NCBI GenBank assembly: GCA_024663395.1 | Contig: JANFAH010000001.1 | Span: forward strand, 930,001 to 994,000 | Source: Pisolithus tinctorius | Lineage: Eukaryota > Basidiomycota > Agaricomycetes > Boletales > Pisolithaceae | Direction: 5' to 3' | DNA: 64,000 bases | In this document: positions 34,305-47,341 of the stretch, piece after piece | Layout: every line of letters begins with the position of its first letter | How positions within the stretch are numbered: position 1 is the first letter of the stretch | The notes under the pieces: generated by a model | What the model saw: only the letters and a program-made list of their open reading frames with translations | Database searches by the model: none | What the model was told of the DNA's origin: nothing | Translations under genes and position numbers: made by a program

Positions 34305-37300
34305 GACGCAGCGTTCGTGGTCTTTCTCATTTCTTTTATCCTGTTCTTTTTTCTTCGTTCTTTTTTCTCTCTCGTTCGGTCTATTTCTTCTTTGTCACTT
34401 TGGGTTTTCGGTCGTCCTGAGAGGTTCGCCAGGTTTCAAGTGTATGGCTATCGATATTTGGGTGTAAGTCCGTGTAGAACGCGTAGATGACATACAAGTA
34501 CCACCTCCATGTCGCACGTAGGAGAGGACCTTCGAGATAGTCTGCCACACGAATGTATGGGGTCCAAGATCGAGGTCGTGCCGTAGTGGATTGAGCTTTG
34601 ACTTCGAATTTTCAAACTGCGTGGAACTAGTCAAATTTCGAACCGAGACGGACTTCACCTCGAGTCACCTCATCTCGGGGGTAACACTATCGTACTACCT
34701 TGCACATTCAGTTAGGTCTCAGCCGTCCAAACCATTGCGCCATCGAGTACCGTACCGCTCGCACACACCGAAATTCTGCGTACACATGGTATGCAGAAAC
34801 CGAACCACGTACGCGTCACAATGGCCCATGACGCAATCGTCGTTCTTCGAGTAGCTCGCTTGCTCCATGGCCGCCAGCCTCTCACAGACTGGATTGGTGG
34901 CTTATGATGGCAGGTGTGGGCTTGCTCATATTGACGAGAGCACGCCAAACTTATTTTCCTGTTGGCAATTGAAGTTCATTGAATGCTGATTACATAATTT
35001 CATAGACCAAGCCCGGCGACCAACGCCACTGAATTACCTCGGTTAGTCGTGTGGGTTTAGGTGCCCTCGCAAGATTATGCACATGGTCAATACCGGCCTT
35101 CTGCTTACACGTCATACGCGGTGCGTATTGCCGACGATGTTCAACTGGAGCATCGATACTGCGGCATTTGCCAATCAATTGCGAGCAACCTTGGGGTGGT
35201 GAGTTGCCGTGGAATCTGCATAAGTACATATTCTACAAACGATCGGTGTCCAGAGTGACTCGAAGCTTTTGATTTCACTGACAGGTTATGCCAAGCCAGC
35301 CCCGCATCATTTTATACACCTACCCGCTCAATGCCAAATACGACTGCAAACCTTGCCCAATACGAAAAACCAAGTTAGGTTGCTTGCAGCTCGCAAACAG
35401 CCGCATCATCGGAGAAAGCCGTTGTCCATTACCTGGTAGATCAAGCAAACGCCAAGGTGATTGAGTTTATTCAGTGAATTGTGATGCTGTATGGGGCAAT
35501 GCAAGTTCTCTTGGTAGTATGCGAGCTGCATGGATACTACCAAGAGAACTTGCACGGCCTTCGGTGGTTACAAAAGGGACTGGAGTGTTCCACAGCAGTA
35601 TTTGAGGCGCCCATTCCACCTTCACGATCGCTTCCCCTTCGATAACCTGTAACACCTTCATTGACGAGTTCCCCCTACACAAGTTACCCAAAAGACATGG
35701 GCATCCCGGACGGCTTCGGTAAAGGCCTTCATAGCTAAACGCAGTCCTGCCTACTCATTCGTGTGTAATAGGTGTTGCCCTCATCGGGGGTTTGGACTCT
35801 GCTGCGTATGATGGCTTCCATGATTTTGTCACATCTCCCTTCTGATATGTCCATGTTTCGCAAATTCGCATTAAGGTTGTATGGCATAACAACTCTCCAG
35901 GGGTGTCTTAAACAGAACGTTCACGCTAGCACTCTGCTTACTGACTGTGTAGACGTATTTGTATTTCATGCACTACTCTACCAAGGATGGCTCGGTCATG
36001 AAGTTCCTGGTTGCTGCCACATGGTGAGCTAGGCTATCTTGGGGCATATGTCATATCTGCTCACATGCAATCAGGATTCTTGAAACTCTACATGCCTCGC
36101 TCAGTGAGTATTTGGTATTTCCAAGTGAATGGATGACCAACAGTCGATCAGTGTGTCATATCTTGTATTACTACCTGGTAAGAATGATGCATCTACTCCC
36201 TGTAAATGTCGTGCTCAGTCATTACAGATAATTAATTATGGCATTCCAACAAGTATGGACTATGTTGTCTGGTTTGTAGGCCTTCCGTTTCAAAGCTGCG
36301 TCCCACTGACAAAATATGGCAGGTCATATACAGTACGCATATCCAATTTTTTCCAAGGTCGGATTTAGAATGTCCCCCCTGCTTAGGCATCGTTTCTGGT
36401 GAATGTGTGTTCCGTTTGCCTTACAAACCTTTATGATAGGGTTTTACTGTATTCCAGATACTTGTGGTTTCCATGGTTCAATTGTAAGTACTGTGACTTT
36501 GTTGTGAGGGTTTACATTCATACTAAACTGAGTGCTATGAGCTTCTTCGCGCATAAAATATATTGCCGTATGTTGCGCTCAACCTATATCTGAAGACTTT
36601 CTCATTGGTGTTCAGTTTGTCCCCCCCAATTAAAGTGGCTGTTAACCATCCCAATTGTGAGTACATCACCTTGTGATGGGCAGGATATCACGCAGTGATA
36701 ATGTCATGATAGATACTATTACTACTGGTTCGCTGCGGTGAGTTTTTATTGCATTCGCGAGGAATTTCTGATGTGGTAACCATATTGCAATAGGGTTTGG
36801 CATGGGTGTGTGGTGTTTTTCCACCGCGTGAGACCTATGTGTTCTAACCAACAAGCAGTGTTGGGTGTTTTGATGTACTTCAGACCATTTAACCATCTCC
36901 ACTCAAATATTGATATTTATGTATAGGTTCACTGATAACGAGGCCACTATCTTTACACAAATTAGGGTAATTTAATTAATGGAGAAGTTGGTGACCTGCT
37001 CAAGAGTCGTTATTCGTAGTATTCCGTTGTGACACCGATGGGGATCGCCCTCGTACTGTCTGAGGGTCTGATTACGGTATTACTTTGCATACTTTTGTAT
37101 GGTGGTTCTCGCAACGGGCTCCCAAGGTGACTGCAATGCGTGCCAGTAACTCATACTGACGAACCCTGCTTAGAACGAAGCGTTTCCTGAACACGCTTAT
37201 CGTCTATGCTGTTAATCGGTGTTTGTTGACTTTGTAAGTTTCATCCCTCCTCATCAAGCAATGGTTTCATTTGGGCCTTACGTTGCAGATTAGTCGCCCT

Positions 37301-37559
37301 TTCGATGGTCATCTTGGTACATGCAATGTGTTGCATTACGACTACGTCACTCTTACATCCCCTTTAGACCATTGAGGTACGGGTTTCATGGGCAATGGGA
37401 TTGGACTTTATCATTGGAAGGTGTTAGTCTTCTGTGTCCTGCACATGACAGACATAACACCACGGCTTACTGTTGAATAGTATATGCCAACTCGCTTCTA
37501 GCATCGCTGAACACTCGGCAATACATTCAATCCCAAGGTTCAGAAACTGTGGTAGATCC

Positions 37560-37800
37560 ACACATGAAAGCTATCGACTTTGCGGACCCGCAGAAGCTTT
37601 CAGGACAGGAGGAGAGCTCAAAGGATGGAGAGGCACCAGCATCACCGATGGCATTCGCATCCTGAGACAGCGGGCTAGCCGAGATGGACGTTGACCCGAG
37701 TCAGGGTATTGCAGAGGAGGTATGCATGGCATTAGAGGAGATGGAGATTGTGGGTGTCGATGACGTTGAGACAGTGCTGAAAGTATAAGATGCAGTGTTT
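37560..37800 (+). pseudogene. Second tail fragment of the 27.4-kb gene
   Basis: The equivalent of 32950-33160 at the end of unit 2. It contains the same FADPQKLS-like start, LAEMDVDPSQGIAEEVCMA and a gene-like end (DVETVLKV, stop), followed by the common trailer. A stop codon interrupts it near 37663. Confidence 0.55.
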
Positions 37801-37879
37801 GTGTTCTTTTTCATTCCTTTTGGTTCTCTTTTGTTACTTTTTCTCTCTTGTTCGATTTGTTTAACTTTTGTTGGTTTGG

Positions 37880-40040
37880 GTTTTCGGTCGTTCACTGCAT
37901 TGAAGCATATGGTAATTGGTATGTGGATGTATGTCCATGTACAACAAGAACATCGTGTATAAGTACCACTTCTATGTAGGGCCTACGAGAAGACCTTTGG
38001 AATAGCCTACCATACAATGGATTGGATTCATGATCAAGGTGGTGCTGTGGTCGTTGGCTACTGACCTGGGTCCTGATCCTCTGAATCACTGCATCATCGG
38101 GTCCAAGACTGCACTGAACCGCTCATGCACACATGACGAGCAGAAACTGAACTACATACATGCCCTGGCCCATGATGCAATCTCCATACCCCAACCATCA
38201 CCCTCGCACTGATGGGTTAGCTGATTGAGATCCATCATTTACAACATCAACAATGGGAAATACCTATAGATTCGTTGATCCAAACCATCAACGCGTCCGC
38301 TAACCTGTTCTTCTACCACCACAGCTTGAGCGCTTACCATGACGGACGCCATCATGCCCCTGTTTTACTACTTTGATGCACGAACTGGTGACTTGACCTA
38401 ATTAATGCGCCCCACCAAGACAAACTGCCACCAATTCGCACCAAATACTTGAATGGATGGAGGGATACAGCCAAGAGTGATTACTCACAATCTCAAAGTG
38501 ATCATTTCAAAGTTGACAATTTCCGTGGGGTTACTCGTCCATACAGCTTTGGAGAACGCAGAAGGGATGTCAGGACTAGGTTAATATTCATGGCAAGCGA
38601 AGAATTTTTCCGTGGATGCACAGAAAGGATGACGAAGGGACCGTATAGGGAAGGATGATGACAGATGTATGAGCAGGGTCGTCTTAGTGTGTTTCATCTC
38701 GGCCATGCTAGGACACTCGCATCCAATGAAGACCAGCATGACTCCCCTTGATGTGAATTCGGATGGAGATGGACTTATACGTGTTAGCTTCCGCAATGGT
38801 GATTACATGGCTGACGTCTCGACTTTCCTTCAGTACCCCAAATAATCGCAATGATATGGACAACGATGCCAGTGCCAGCTAATTTGCCTGCAAGGATGAG
38901 GATGAAACCCGTGGAGGGAAGAGACAAGTGTAAAATGGGGGAGTATGGGGGACGATGTCTGGGAGGACCACAAAGCTAGTGGATGGTGGGTCGTATGTGA
39001 AGTGTAGGCTTTCATGCCGGGTCGTCTGTCGTCTTGTAGATGCTGCGATCAGTATATGTAGAACCTGCCTTGATAGCACATGAACGGGCCACAGAGAGTG
39101 CACTTTCCCATTTGTGCACCTTCACTTCCTCTCACCCGATCGCAAGGCATGTAGGCTACATGTTCCATAGTGGCAGAGAGCAGAGAAGTGTGCCTGGGAG
39201 ACAAACATGCGCGCACAAAATACAGCGCCCATACGATGCCGATCAGTACTGTATGTACTCCACATCAACACTAATAGCACACACAGGAACAATGATGTGC
39301 CTTCGTTTCTCCCTGCTGCATGTTCCTGTGTGACATCGAAGTCCTTGGCAGATCATAGCCAATATTGTCTTGCTATTCACATGTGGCAGGCAATATTGTT
39401 CAACTGGAGGGCAGCATTCGCCAATCAATTGCCAGCAATGCAGCGGTGAGTACTCGAGTTTCCATTCCGCAAGAGCACATATTCTAATATCGCTCGGTGG
39501 TTTCAAGCGTTCCATTTCACGGACAGGTTTAGAATCGTCATCATCTTACATGCCGACCCGCCCAATGCCAAATTCGATCACAAACCTTGCACAGTATGGA
39601 ATAACTAGGTACAGCTCGACTGCTTGCGGTCCAAAAGTAGCCAGATTGTTGGAATAAGCTGTTTTCCATCACCTCCGAATCTGATGGATCAAGAATTGGA
39701 AGATGCTTGATGATTGAGTTGACCTAGTGAGTTGTAATGGTGCCTGGGATAGTGCAAGTTCTCTTGATCATGCTAACGCGGCATTCTGTGGTTGAAAAAT
39801 GACTCCATTCTTACCGCCCTCACGATTGCTTATCTTCCATGACCTGCAACAGGTCTCTTTCCGATTGAGCCATGGCTTCATTCACTGTTTCGCTGTAGAC
39901 TGGTTGCCACTGCAATGGACATCATGGTGCGTGAGATGTGTTGCACTACCACTACATTGCCCTCATATTTCCTTTAGACCGTCGAAGTCCAGGTTTCGTG
40001 GGCAATGGGATTAGGCCTCATCATTGGAAGGTGTCAGTCA
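37880..40040. repeat. Tandem duplication unit 3, diverged and shortened
   Basis: Blocks at 37890-38060, 39370-39450, 39530-39600 and 39960-40040 match 29770-29950, 30510-30560, 30700-30760 and 32760-32820 of unit 1. Long parts are missing or unrecognisable, including everything equivalent to 31.3-32.7 kb. No gene is seen. Confidence 0.6.
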
Positions 40041-40446
40041 CTGTGGAAACGAGATTCTGTCAGTACAGTAAATAGACCGTGGAAGGTGGTCTGCCTGTAA
40101 TACAAATGTGGCTAACTGTATTCCTCGACCAAGTCTGACTGTCAGAAATATTTGTGAGCTTTTCTGTACTAAATCCAGACTTTGTGAAATCCACTCAAAA
40201 ATCTCAATGTATGGTTTGGAGACAGATCACTTCAGTCACCCCCCCCAGGGGACCTATTAGGTTCATATATTCTTATAGATGTATCCACCTAATAGGTGTT
40301 GACCACCTGGGTATTCCCAGTGACTGCTGGAGATTTGCCAGGCCCTGGAGATTCTCCAGAGCAAGGTGTCAGACATGGACTTTCTCCAGGATTATTACAT
40401 CTATAACAGAGTGCCTGGGGTCCAAATGGGGCTTTCCCCAGTGAGT

Positions 40447-41335
40447 TAATAGACCTATTTCCTGGGTATCCTGGGGGATTCTCCAGCCTAAATGGACCTG
40501 TTCCCAGTGCATCCTGGGGGATTCCCCAGCCTAAATGGACCTGTTCCCAGTGCATCCTGGGGGATTCTCCAGCCTAAATGGACCTGTTCCCTGGACATCC
40601 TGGGGGATTCCCCAGCCTAAATGGACCTGTTCTCTGGGCATCCTGGGGGAATCTCCAGCCTAAATGGACCTGTTCTCTGGGCATCCTGGGGGAATCTCCA
40701 GCCTAAATAGACCTGTTCCCAGTGCATCCTGGGGGAATCTCCAGCCTAAATAGACCTGTTCCCAGTGCATCCTGGGGGATTCCCCAGCCTAAATGGACCT
40801 GTTCTCTGGGCATCCTGGGGGATTCCCCAGCCTAAATGGACCTGTTCCCTGGGCATCCTGGGGGAATCTCCAGCCTAAATAGACCTGTTCCCAGTGCATC
40901 CTGGGGGATTCCCCAGCCTAAATGGACCTGTTCCCTGGATATTCTGGGGGATTCCCCAGCCTAAATGGACCTGTTCCCTGGGCATCCTGGGGGATTCTCC
41001 AGCCTAAATGGACCTGTTCTCTGGGCATCCTGGGGGATTCCCCAGCCTAAATGGACCTGTTCCCTGGGCATCCTGGGGGAATCTCCAGCCTAATAGACCT
41101 GTTCCCAGTGCATCCTGGGGGATTCCCCAGCCTAAATGGACCTGTTCCCTGGGCATCCTGGGGGAATCTCCAGCCTAAATGGACCTGTTCTCTGGGCATC
41201 CTGGGGGATTCCCCAGCCTAAATGGACCTGTTCCCTGGGCATCCTGGGGGATTCTCCAGCCTAAATAGACCTGTTCCCAGTGCATCCTGGGAGTTTCCCC
41301 AGCCTGAATGGACCTGTTCCCAGGGCATCCAGCCC
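40447..41335. repeat. 43-bp minisatellite, about 20 units
   Basis: Tandem units follow the pattern ATGGACCTGTTCCCTGGGCA then TCCTGGGGGATTCCCCAGCC and TAA. Variants alternate between CCCAGTGC, CCCTGGGC and TCTGGGC, and between ATTCCCC, ATTCTCC and AATCTCC. Units are nearly uniform in length, so the array grew by unequal exchange or slippage. A few related half-units precede it (40320-40440). Confidence 0.9.
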
Positions 41336-41699
41336 AAACAGACCTATTCCAAGATGATCATGGGAACCTCCAGTTCAAATAGACCACCATCACAGCATGA
41401 AGGATCAATCAAAATGATTTGGAGTCTCCATGTTGCTGACAGGAGTGTGTATCATGCCAAGTACCTATTTCCATGGAATCTGATTTGAGCACTATATACA
41501 ATATGAATATGTGAAAAAGTATGGCCATAGACCACTGAGGGAAGACTGGTGACATCTGATGGAGGGAGTAGAATATACTTGGTGATGGTGATTGCCCAGG
41601 CACAGCAGACATATACTTTCACCATGCTTCCCAAGCCTTCAGTGATCTCCAGTCCTGGCCATTGCATACAAGTCAAAGATTGTCCAGGTGTCATTGGAA

Positions 41700-42425
41700 T
41701 TTTCCCACCCACTCTGGGGATCCACAGGGTATGCAGCAGATCCTCCAGGCAATGCTTGGAATTTCCCAGACAACTCCTGTCTCTAGGGGCTCTCCTAGCA
41801 ATGCTGGGGATTTTCCCACCAACTCTGGGGATTCTCCAAGCTATGTCCTGGGGATTCCCCAAGCACTGTTGGGGATTCTGCAACCCACTCTGGGGATTCT
41901 CCAAGCACTGCTGGGGATTCTCCAGGCAATGCTGGGGATTTTCCCACCCACTCTGTGGATTCTCCAGGCAATGCTGGGGATTCTCCAACCCACTCTGGGG
42001 ATTCTCCAGGATATGTCCTGGGGATTCTCCAGGCAATGCTGGGGATTCTCCCACCCACTCTGGGGATTCTCCAGGCAATGCTGGGGATTCTCCAACTGAC
42101 TCTGGGGATTCTCCAAGCTATGACCTGGGGATTCCCCAAGCACTGCTGGGGATTCTCCGGGCAATGCTTGGGATTCTTCAACCTGCTCTGGGGACTCTCC
42201 CACTCACTCTGGGGAGTCTCCATGGTATACTGGGGATTATCCAAGTTCTGTCTTGGGGATTCTCCAACCTGCTCTGGGCATTCTCCCACCCACTCTGAGG
42301 ATTCTCCAAGCTATACTGGGGATTCTCCAAGTTCTGACCTGGGGAATCTCCAGGCAATGCTGGGGATTCTCCCACCCACTCTGGGGATTTTCCCAGCAAT
42401 GCTGAGGATTTTCCAATGCACTATG
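41700..42425. repeat. 21/42-bp minisatellite related to the 43-bp array
   Basis: Tandem 21-bp motifs of the type CTGGGGATTCTCCAAGCAATG and CTGGGGATTCTCCCACCCACT alternate, giving a 42-bp higher-order period with interspersed CTATGTCCTGGGGATT variants. It shares the GGGGATTCTCC core with the 43-bp array 370 bp away. Long open frames on both strands are a by-product of the period being a multiple of three and are not genes. Confidence 0.88.
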
Positions 42426-42594
42426 TGCATTCTCTTGTTAGTTTAATCAATCATAATGCTTGACCCAGCAGGAGGTCAAAGGCATTGCAGGTCACCATAA
42501 AACAGAGTTCCTTAGGGTAACATTGAATGTAGATCACTCATACATATCTTTTCTCTGGGCACAAACTATTTATTGATGAAGCTTAGGTATGCAT

Positions 42595-45500
42595 CTAGTA
42601 TCTATGCCTTTTTGATGGCACCTGCAATGGTGATGAGGGCAAATAACCAGTTCCAATGTCCTCCAACCAATCCTCATCCTCTGTAAATTCCCCTTCATTT
42701 GCTTGCTCAGTGGGACATTCCTCTTCCAGTTCCATCTCTTCAATGGCCATCAACAGCTCATCATCTCCTTCTGACATTACATCCCCTTCATCAGAGTCGT
42801 TCTCTTCTAATACTGGTGCTGTTAGATCCTCTGAAGCATGGGTTCCACCCAGATTATGTGTGGCAGCAAGGCAATCCCTGATGTCTTCTGCTGTAGGTCC
42901 CCATGGCCTAGATGCAGCCCATGCATATGGCATATGTCGAACCTTGGCCTCCCATTTGACATATACTGCAACAATGGAATCCCTGTAGGCATGCAGGTGA
43001 TACTTGTAATATTCATCTAACTCCCTATGAGATGGGACATAAACATGGTATTTTCACTCACCTGCCACATTTTCCAGAGCAGACTTTACACTCAGCCACT
43101 CCATGGAAAACCATTCCTGCATGATAGACCGCTCTCTTGACAACCTTCTTTCTTCTTCATTACAGTGATCAACTTCCAACATCAGCCTGATTCCCTTGTG
43201 CACACTCTCATCAGCAAGCCAACATGGGGTGCTAGCACTAAGCTCCTCAAGACCATCCTGCCAAATATCACTATCAACATCCAGCTGAAAGATACCTTTA
43301 GAAGGTATGGGATTGGGAGGGATGGCACCAGGTGGTGCCTTACACAGTTGTATCATACTCTGCAGTTCACCACAGAGATTATTGTATGTGGTGACAAGTT
43401 TCAGGATGGTAGGCTCTTGTCATTTTATGGATGACTCCACATGTGACTGTAAATGGTTTTCTACATGATGTTATTGAACATAGCAGCCAGAAATAAAAAA
43501 TTGCTCACTACTGGAAGAGGTCCCATATGACCATTGTAGTCGCTGGAACTCAAACTTGCACTGACAAAGTCGTTCCCTTATCCAAACCTTAAGTGCTTGT
43601 GCATTTGTTTGTGTTTGGAGCCACTTGTTGTTCCTCAGCAGATGAAGGTCAGTTTGGGCAGAAAGTCCCAACGAAGCCTTTTTCTTCTTGAGGGCCTGGG
43701 CTGCCTTTGACAGTGACCCTTTTGCTGCAGCAAGTTGTAGATTGTAGTCAACAATGTCATTGACACAATCATCAACAAGATCCTTCTCTAACTGATCCAC
43801 ACAGCACTGATAGTCCTCAACTGTTTTCTCCAGGGCAAGAACATGTGCCAACTGTTCAGAACCCTTGTTCTTTGACTGACCTACAGGTTGGTGAGTCATA
43901 TGATCACACACACACAAAGGGAACAGACTAACGAGGTAGAAGTTGAGTTTGTGCATGTACTTGTGCAGCCCACTCATGCTGTAGAGTCTGCATGTCAACA
44001 TGCAGAGCATGAAGAGCCTCCAAAGCCACCAATTTCCTACTTTTGCAGAGGGACCATTTCCTGCTCAGCCACTGGCCAAATGCATCAAAAGACTTCTTGT
44101 CCAAGTGTCGAATTTGATTGTCAAGGACAAATAATCTCTGATGATACTAAGGGTAAAATGAGCACTGGAATTATATTTGAAGAAGAGTCAATGCTTACCC
44201 CAGAAACTCGAAGAATTGGAATAAGCATTTTTAGGGCACTCCATAGTCGCTCACACCCCTCACCATCTGACAAGCCAAAGCCTACACATTTACGTGGGTG
44301 ATATACCAATTGGCATGGCCATTGATGACCATAAGCATGGAAGACAGATATACCAAACTTCAACCTGGAGAGTATCCCATCATCAAGGAGTTTCCACTTT
44401 CGACAGCTACGCTCCAATTGACAACCAATGTCATATAAGAGGCCAACAGTCATCTTGGCAGGGAGATGGTCAAAGAGATGTTTCACCAGTGCTAGGGCAT
44501 AGTGCTGCTTTTCACCTGCTGATGTCATATTAACCAACCAGAGGACACGATCATGACGACACAACAAAGCCATAAGCCCTGTATCTGCAAAAAATTGTGT
44601 GCTGGCCTTTTGCCTCTTCTCATCTGCTGCATGGAAAGAATCTCCACACCCATCCAACACAGAGGCAGGCACCCTCATTCCATCCTCCAACCTGTCCTGC
44701 TGGTTTTGAGTCTGAGAATGATGTTGACTGGTTGGGAGGGATCTCTGTTTCTCAATGAAAACCTCCATGGCCTTCACCTCTGACTCAGGGATGAATACAG
44801 TGCTGGTGGGATTGGGAGGGTCATCAGTGGCAGATTTGTTGGTTCTCTTCTGAGTGAAACATGCATCTAAGCAGACAATGCAGTCAAAGCTATTGGGTCT
44901 CAGTCATCTAGTCAGCAACAATGAGCTTGTCATTGACTCACTCATCCTGAGGAGGGTTAGAGCTCTGTAAGTCACCTCCCCCAAAGCAAAGAGGACAGCG
45001 AGCACATAGGTAGTCACTTGGCCAGGGGCTATCTTGCTGTGGCATGGAGTTTGGGCAAAAGGACCGGACCATAGCAGAAATATGGTCCTCCACATATATT
45101 GTCAATACAGTATACCAATGATAAGCATTACTGAAACACTGCCGGAGATTGTCCTGATTATTTGAATAAGCACCCATCATTACACCAGAGATATTTGTGT
45201 GGGTACATGTACATTCAAACCATGATGATATACCAATACAAGAAGTAGCATACAGGGTGGATGTGAAGATGAAGGCAGGGATCCAGTGATGGTGTTTGGA
45301 AAAGTACATACCTTGAACAGCAGTCTATACCCTTGACCATCCAGGAAGCTTTCAAGTGCTTCACACCATGCAGTTGTGTTTGGGGTTAGCTGGACAAAGA
45401 GCTTCTTTACAAACTCCAGTACACGAAGGTCAACTGCCAGAGTAGGTACCACAGGAGATGATGCAAATAACCCATGGCCCATGAGGCATATAGGAGCTGG

Positions 45501-46436
45501 GGTGCATGCACAGTAGCTTATCCCAACATCCTCCAAACCTGGGTATACATAAGCATCATAAGAACAAACAACAAAAGGGTCACATACAGTCAAAGAAGAG
45601 ACAGCAAACAGTGAGTTGATACACTGTGCAAGTGCAACATTGATGGATGACTGGGGGGTCTACCACCATGCGGAGGGATTGGGATGCCTCGAGATAGCAC
45701 ATGTAGGGCTTGAGAAGTGCTGGAATGATATCTTGTGACCACCGTCGCCATTGGTTCTCGCGCTTCTGTGAACCACTCGGACATGAAGGCAAGCCAACCT
45801 CACTGAGTTTGAGCTCATTCACAGCATTGAAGACATCAACAGGTTGGTGCTGAGGGCGATGTGGCATTGCAGCAGTATCTTGAGCATGGCATTGGCAGCC
45901 TGGAAGTACAAAGACAGGTGGAGGTGCAGGGAGGTACAGCGCTTTCATACCAAAAGGGCGGCGTTGACGAGCTAGGGGAGGAGGGACAAACAATGACTGT
46001 GTCATATTCTACCTAAAAGTAAACACATATAACCTCTTAGACATAGGATCAGAACATACTGAAGGGGCAGGTATACCAAGTGACACTTGGTTGTTTGATG
46101 ATGGAGTGGCTACATCGGGCAGCCAGTTGGTTGAGGCAGATGACATCGATAGGACCTGTAGGGGAGCTAAGATGATATGAAGAATACCATAATGAAATTG
46201 CACACACCGAAGGGCCAGAAGTACAAAGCGATGGCTCATTACCAGACAAAGATGAAGGATGGTCAGTGAGTACACTGGGTACCAGACCAGCTTGGACAGA
46301 TGAAGCGGAGGAGGCCTGTAGAGAAATGATGAGCACAACATGAGGCTTGAAGACAGGGAAAACTCACAATATTAGAATTACTCATAGAAGGCGAAGCATT
46401 GCGATGCTTCCGAGGCTTTGGATGGCAAACAGCCAT
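42595..46436 (-). CDS. KDZ transposase (Kyakuja/Dileera/Zisupton) with CxC1-like cysteine cluster, C-terminal part interrupted
   Basis: Nine exons close in frame: 46436-46368, 46315-46243, 46166-46060, 46008-45588, 45538-45312, 45153-44942, 44889-44199, 44137-43933 and 43880 to at least 43474. In order there is a low-complexity N-terminus, a CxC1-like domain (W..DIIPALLKPY, then CCTCTVYQ; later GISYCACTPAP and GLFASSPVVPTLAVDLRVL), then the KDZ core: CPLCFGG, CLDACFTQKR, FADTGLMALLCRHDR, FHAYGHQWPCQ and LSDGEGCERLWS, which include the expected acidic residues. A basic helical region follows (KKKKASLGLS, RERLCQCKFEFQRLQ). A TAA at 43471 and a TGA near 43421 lie between this and a clear C-terminal continuation (EPTILKLVTTYNNLCGELQ, IFQLDVDSDIWQDG, then an acidic tail ending at 42595). 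Either a very short intron or decay separates them. Other copies probably move the element now. Confidence 0.8.
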
Positions 46437-46453
46437 CTCAGATCGTTCTGGAA

Positions 46454-46458
46454 ACCGC
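46454..46458. other. Target-site duplication ACCGC, left of the solo LTR
   Basis: ACCGC stands directly before the LTR and again at 48286-48290 directly after it. If the LTR is taken to end in CACA instead of CAC, the duplication would be four bases (CCGC). Confidence 0.65.
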
Positions 46459-46861
46459 TGTCACACACCAAAGGTGTTGTGGACATGGTTACAGCTGACT
46501 CTGCCTAACTCGTTGACGAGTTGCGCGCAATGCCCAAGCATGCAGATGAAGACTAAAGGCCTCATGTGTAGAAAGACTGTTGGACGTGAACAGTCATCCT
46601 TCGCACAAGAACGAGTCATCAGTGCTAAAGAGAAAAGAGGAAGCGAGTTAAGCGCGCATTAAAGGTTTTTAGCGCCCATGTATGGCATTCCGGTTTTCAT
46701 CATATCTCCACCATTTCCAAAGATATCGACTCCGTTCCCATGCTCGCTTAAAGTGCTCAGCCCCACGATTCTTCCTTCCAAGTTTGGAGAGGATCCTCGC
46801 ACCCTGCACGTTTCTACAGCACTCCATCCATCAGACGCTCATTTCGCTAAGTCCATCAATC

Positions 46862-47341
46862 ATGGCCACCTCTTCGTCGATCATCTCGCTTGTCTCATTT
46901 GCCAGAGACAGTGGCTACATATATCTGCCAGGCATTCCCACCAGCTTCCGTCCTGAAGCCCCCTGGTTCATCCCGTCATTGTCAGCCCCGTCTCGTCCCA
47001 TGCAGCTTGGTCAGCGTGTTCTCCTTGTCAGTATGACTTCCAGAAGGACATTCTTTGGTCGCCTCAGGTCTGTCACTCGGTTAGAAAGGTCTTATGTGGT
47101 CGTTTCAGTCTCCCCAGTTGACGAAGCATATGGATCGTTCCTCCCTGCTCCCTGCACCGTCTTTATTCCAGTCTCGTCCATCATTCTTCCCGCATTGCAA
47201 CAGCTGCAGTATAATCTACTGTCCTCCAGCCTCCCTGATCGCATTCATGACGAGTATGACATGCATCTTGCCTTCTTACTGCAAGATCCAGCAGAAGACA
47301 TTCCCCCTTCTCCTCCTCCTCCATCAGAGCCCCGTTCATGA
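46862..47341 (+). CDS. ORF inside the LTR (U3), 159 residues, unknown function
   Basis: ATGGCC at 46862 opens a 159-codon frame that lies wholly in the U3 part of the LTR, upstream of its TATA box. It begins MATSSSIISLVSFARDSGYI and ends PPSPPPPSEPRS. The composition is hydrophobic/basic in the middle (SRRTFFGRLRSVTRLERSY) with a Pro-rich tail. The copy in the second LTR (58767-59246) is the same length with 9-10 amino acid changes and no stop. An open frame can be traced upstream to 46682 in this copy, but ATG 46862 has the better context and is shared. No domain is recognised. It could be a real accessory gene of the retroelement or chance openness. Confidence 0.45.
   Translation: MATSSSIISLVSFARDSGYIYLPGIPTSFRPEAPWFIPSLSAPSRPMQLGQRVLLVSMTSRRTFFGRLRSVTRLERSYVVVSVSPVDEAYGSFLPAPCTVFIPVSSIILPALQQLQYNLLSSSLPDRIHDEYDMHLAFLLQDPAEDIPPSPPPPSEPRS

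Larger units (their letters stand above)
33265..37880. repeat. Tandem duplication unit 2
   Basis: This is the second unit of the 4.6-4.7-kb duplication, starting inside the gene copy and ending with another gene-tail fragment. Its non-coding part (34305-37550) shows no closed gene, only the same exon-like spots as unit 1 (about 35130-35200 and 35285-35370), here broken. Confidence 0.75.

Noticed and set aside
40560..41335. GGGGATTCCCC in the 43-bp repeat looks like a kappaB site
   Set aside because: Fungi lack NF-kappaB; the match follows from a near-palindromic repeat core. I keep only the repeat observation.
41452..42298. Long open frames in the minisatellite (208 codons minus, 249 codons plus, repetitive ENPQ.. 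and GDSPG.. peptides)
   Set aside because: They exist on both strands and in several frames because the 21/42-bp period is a multiple of three and lacks stops. No start context, splice site or non-repeat domain supports them.
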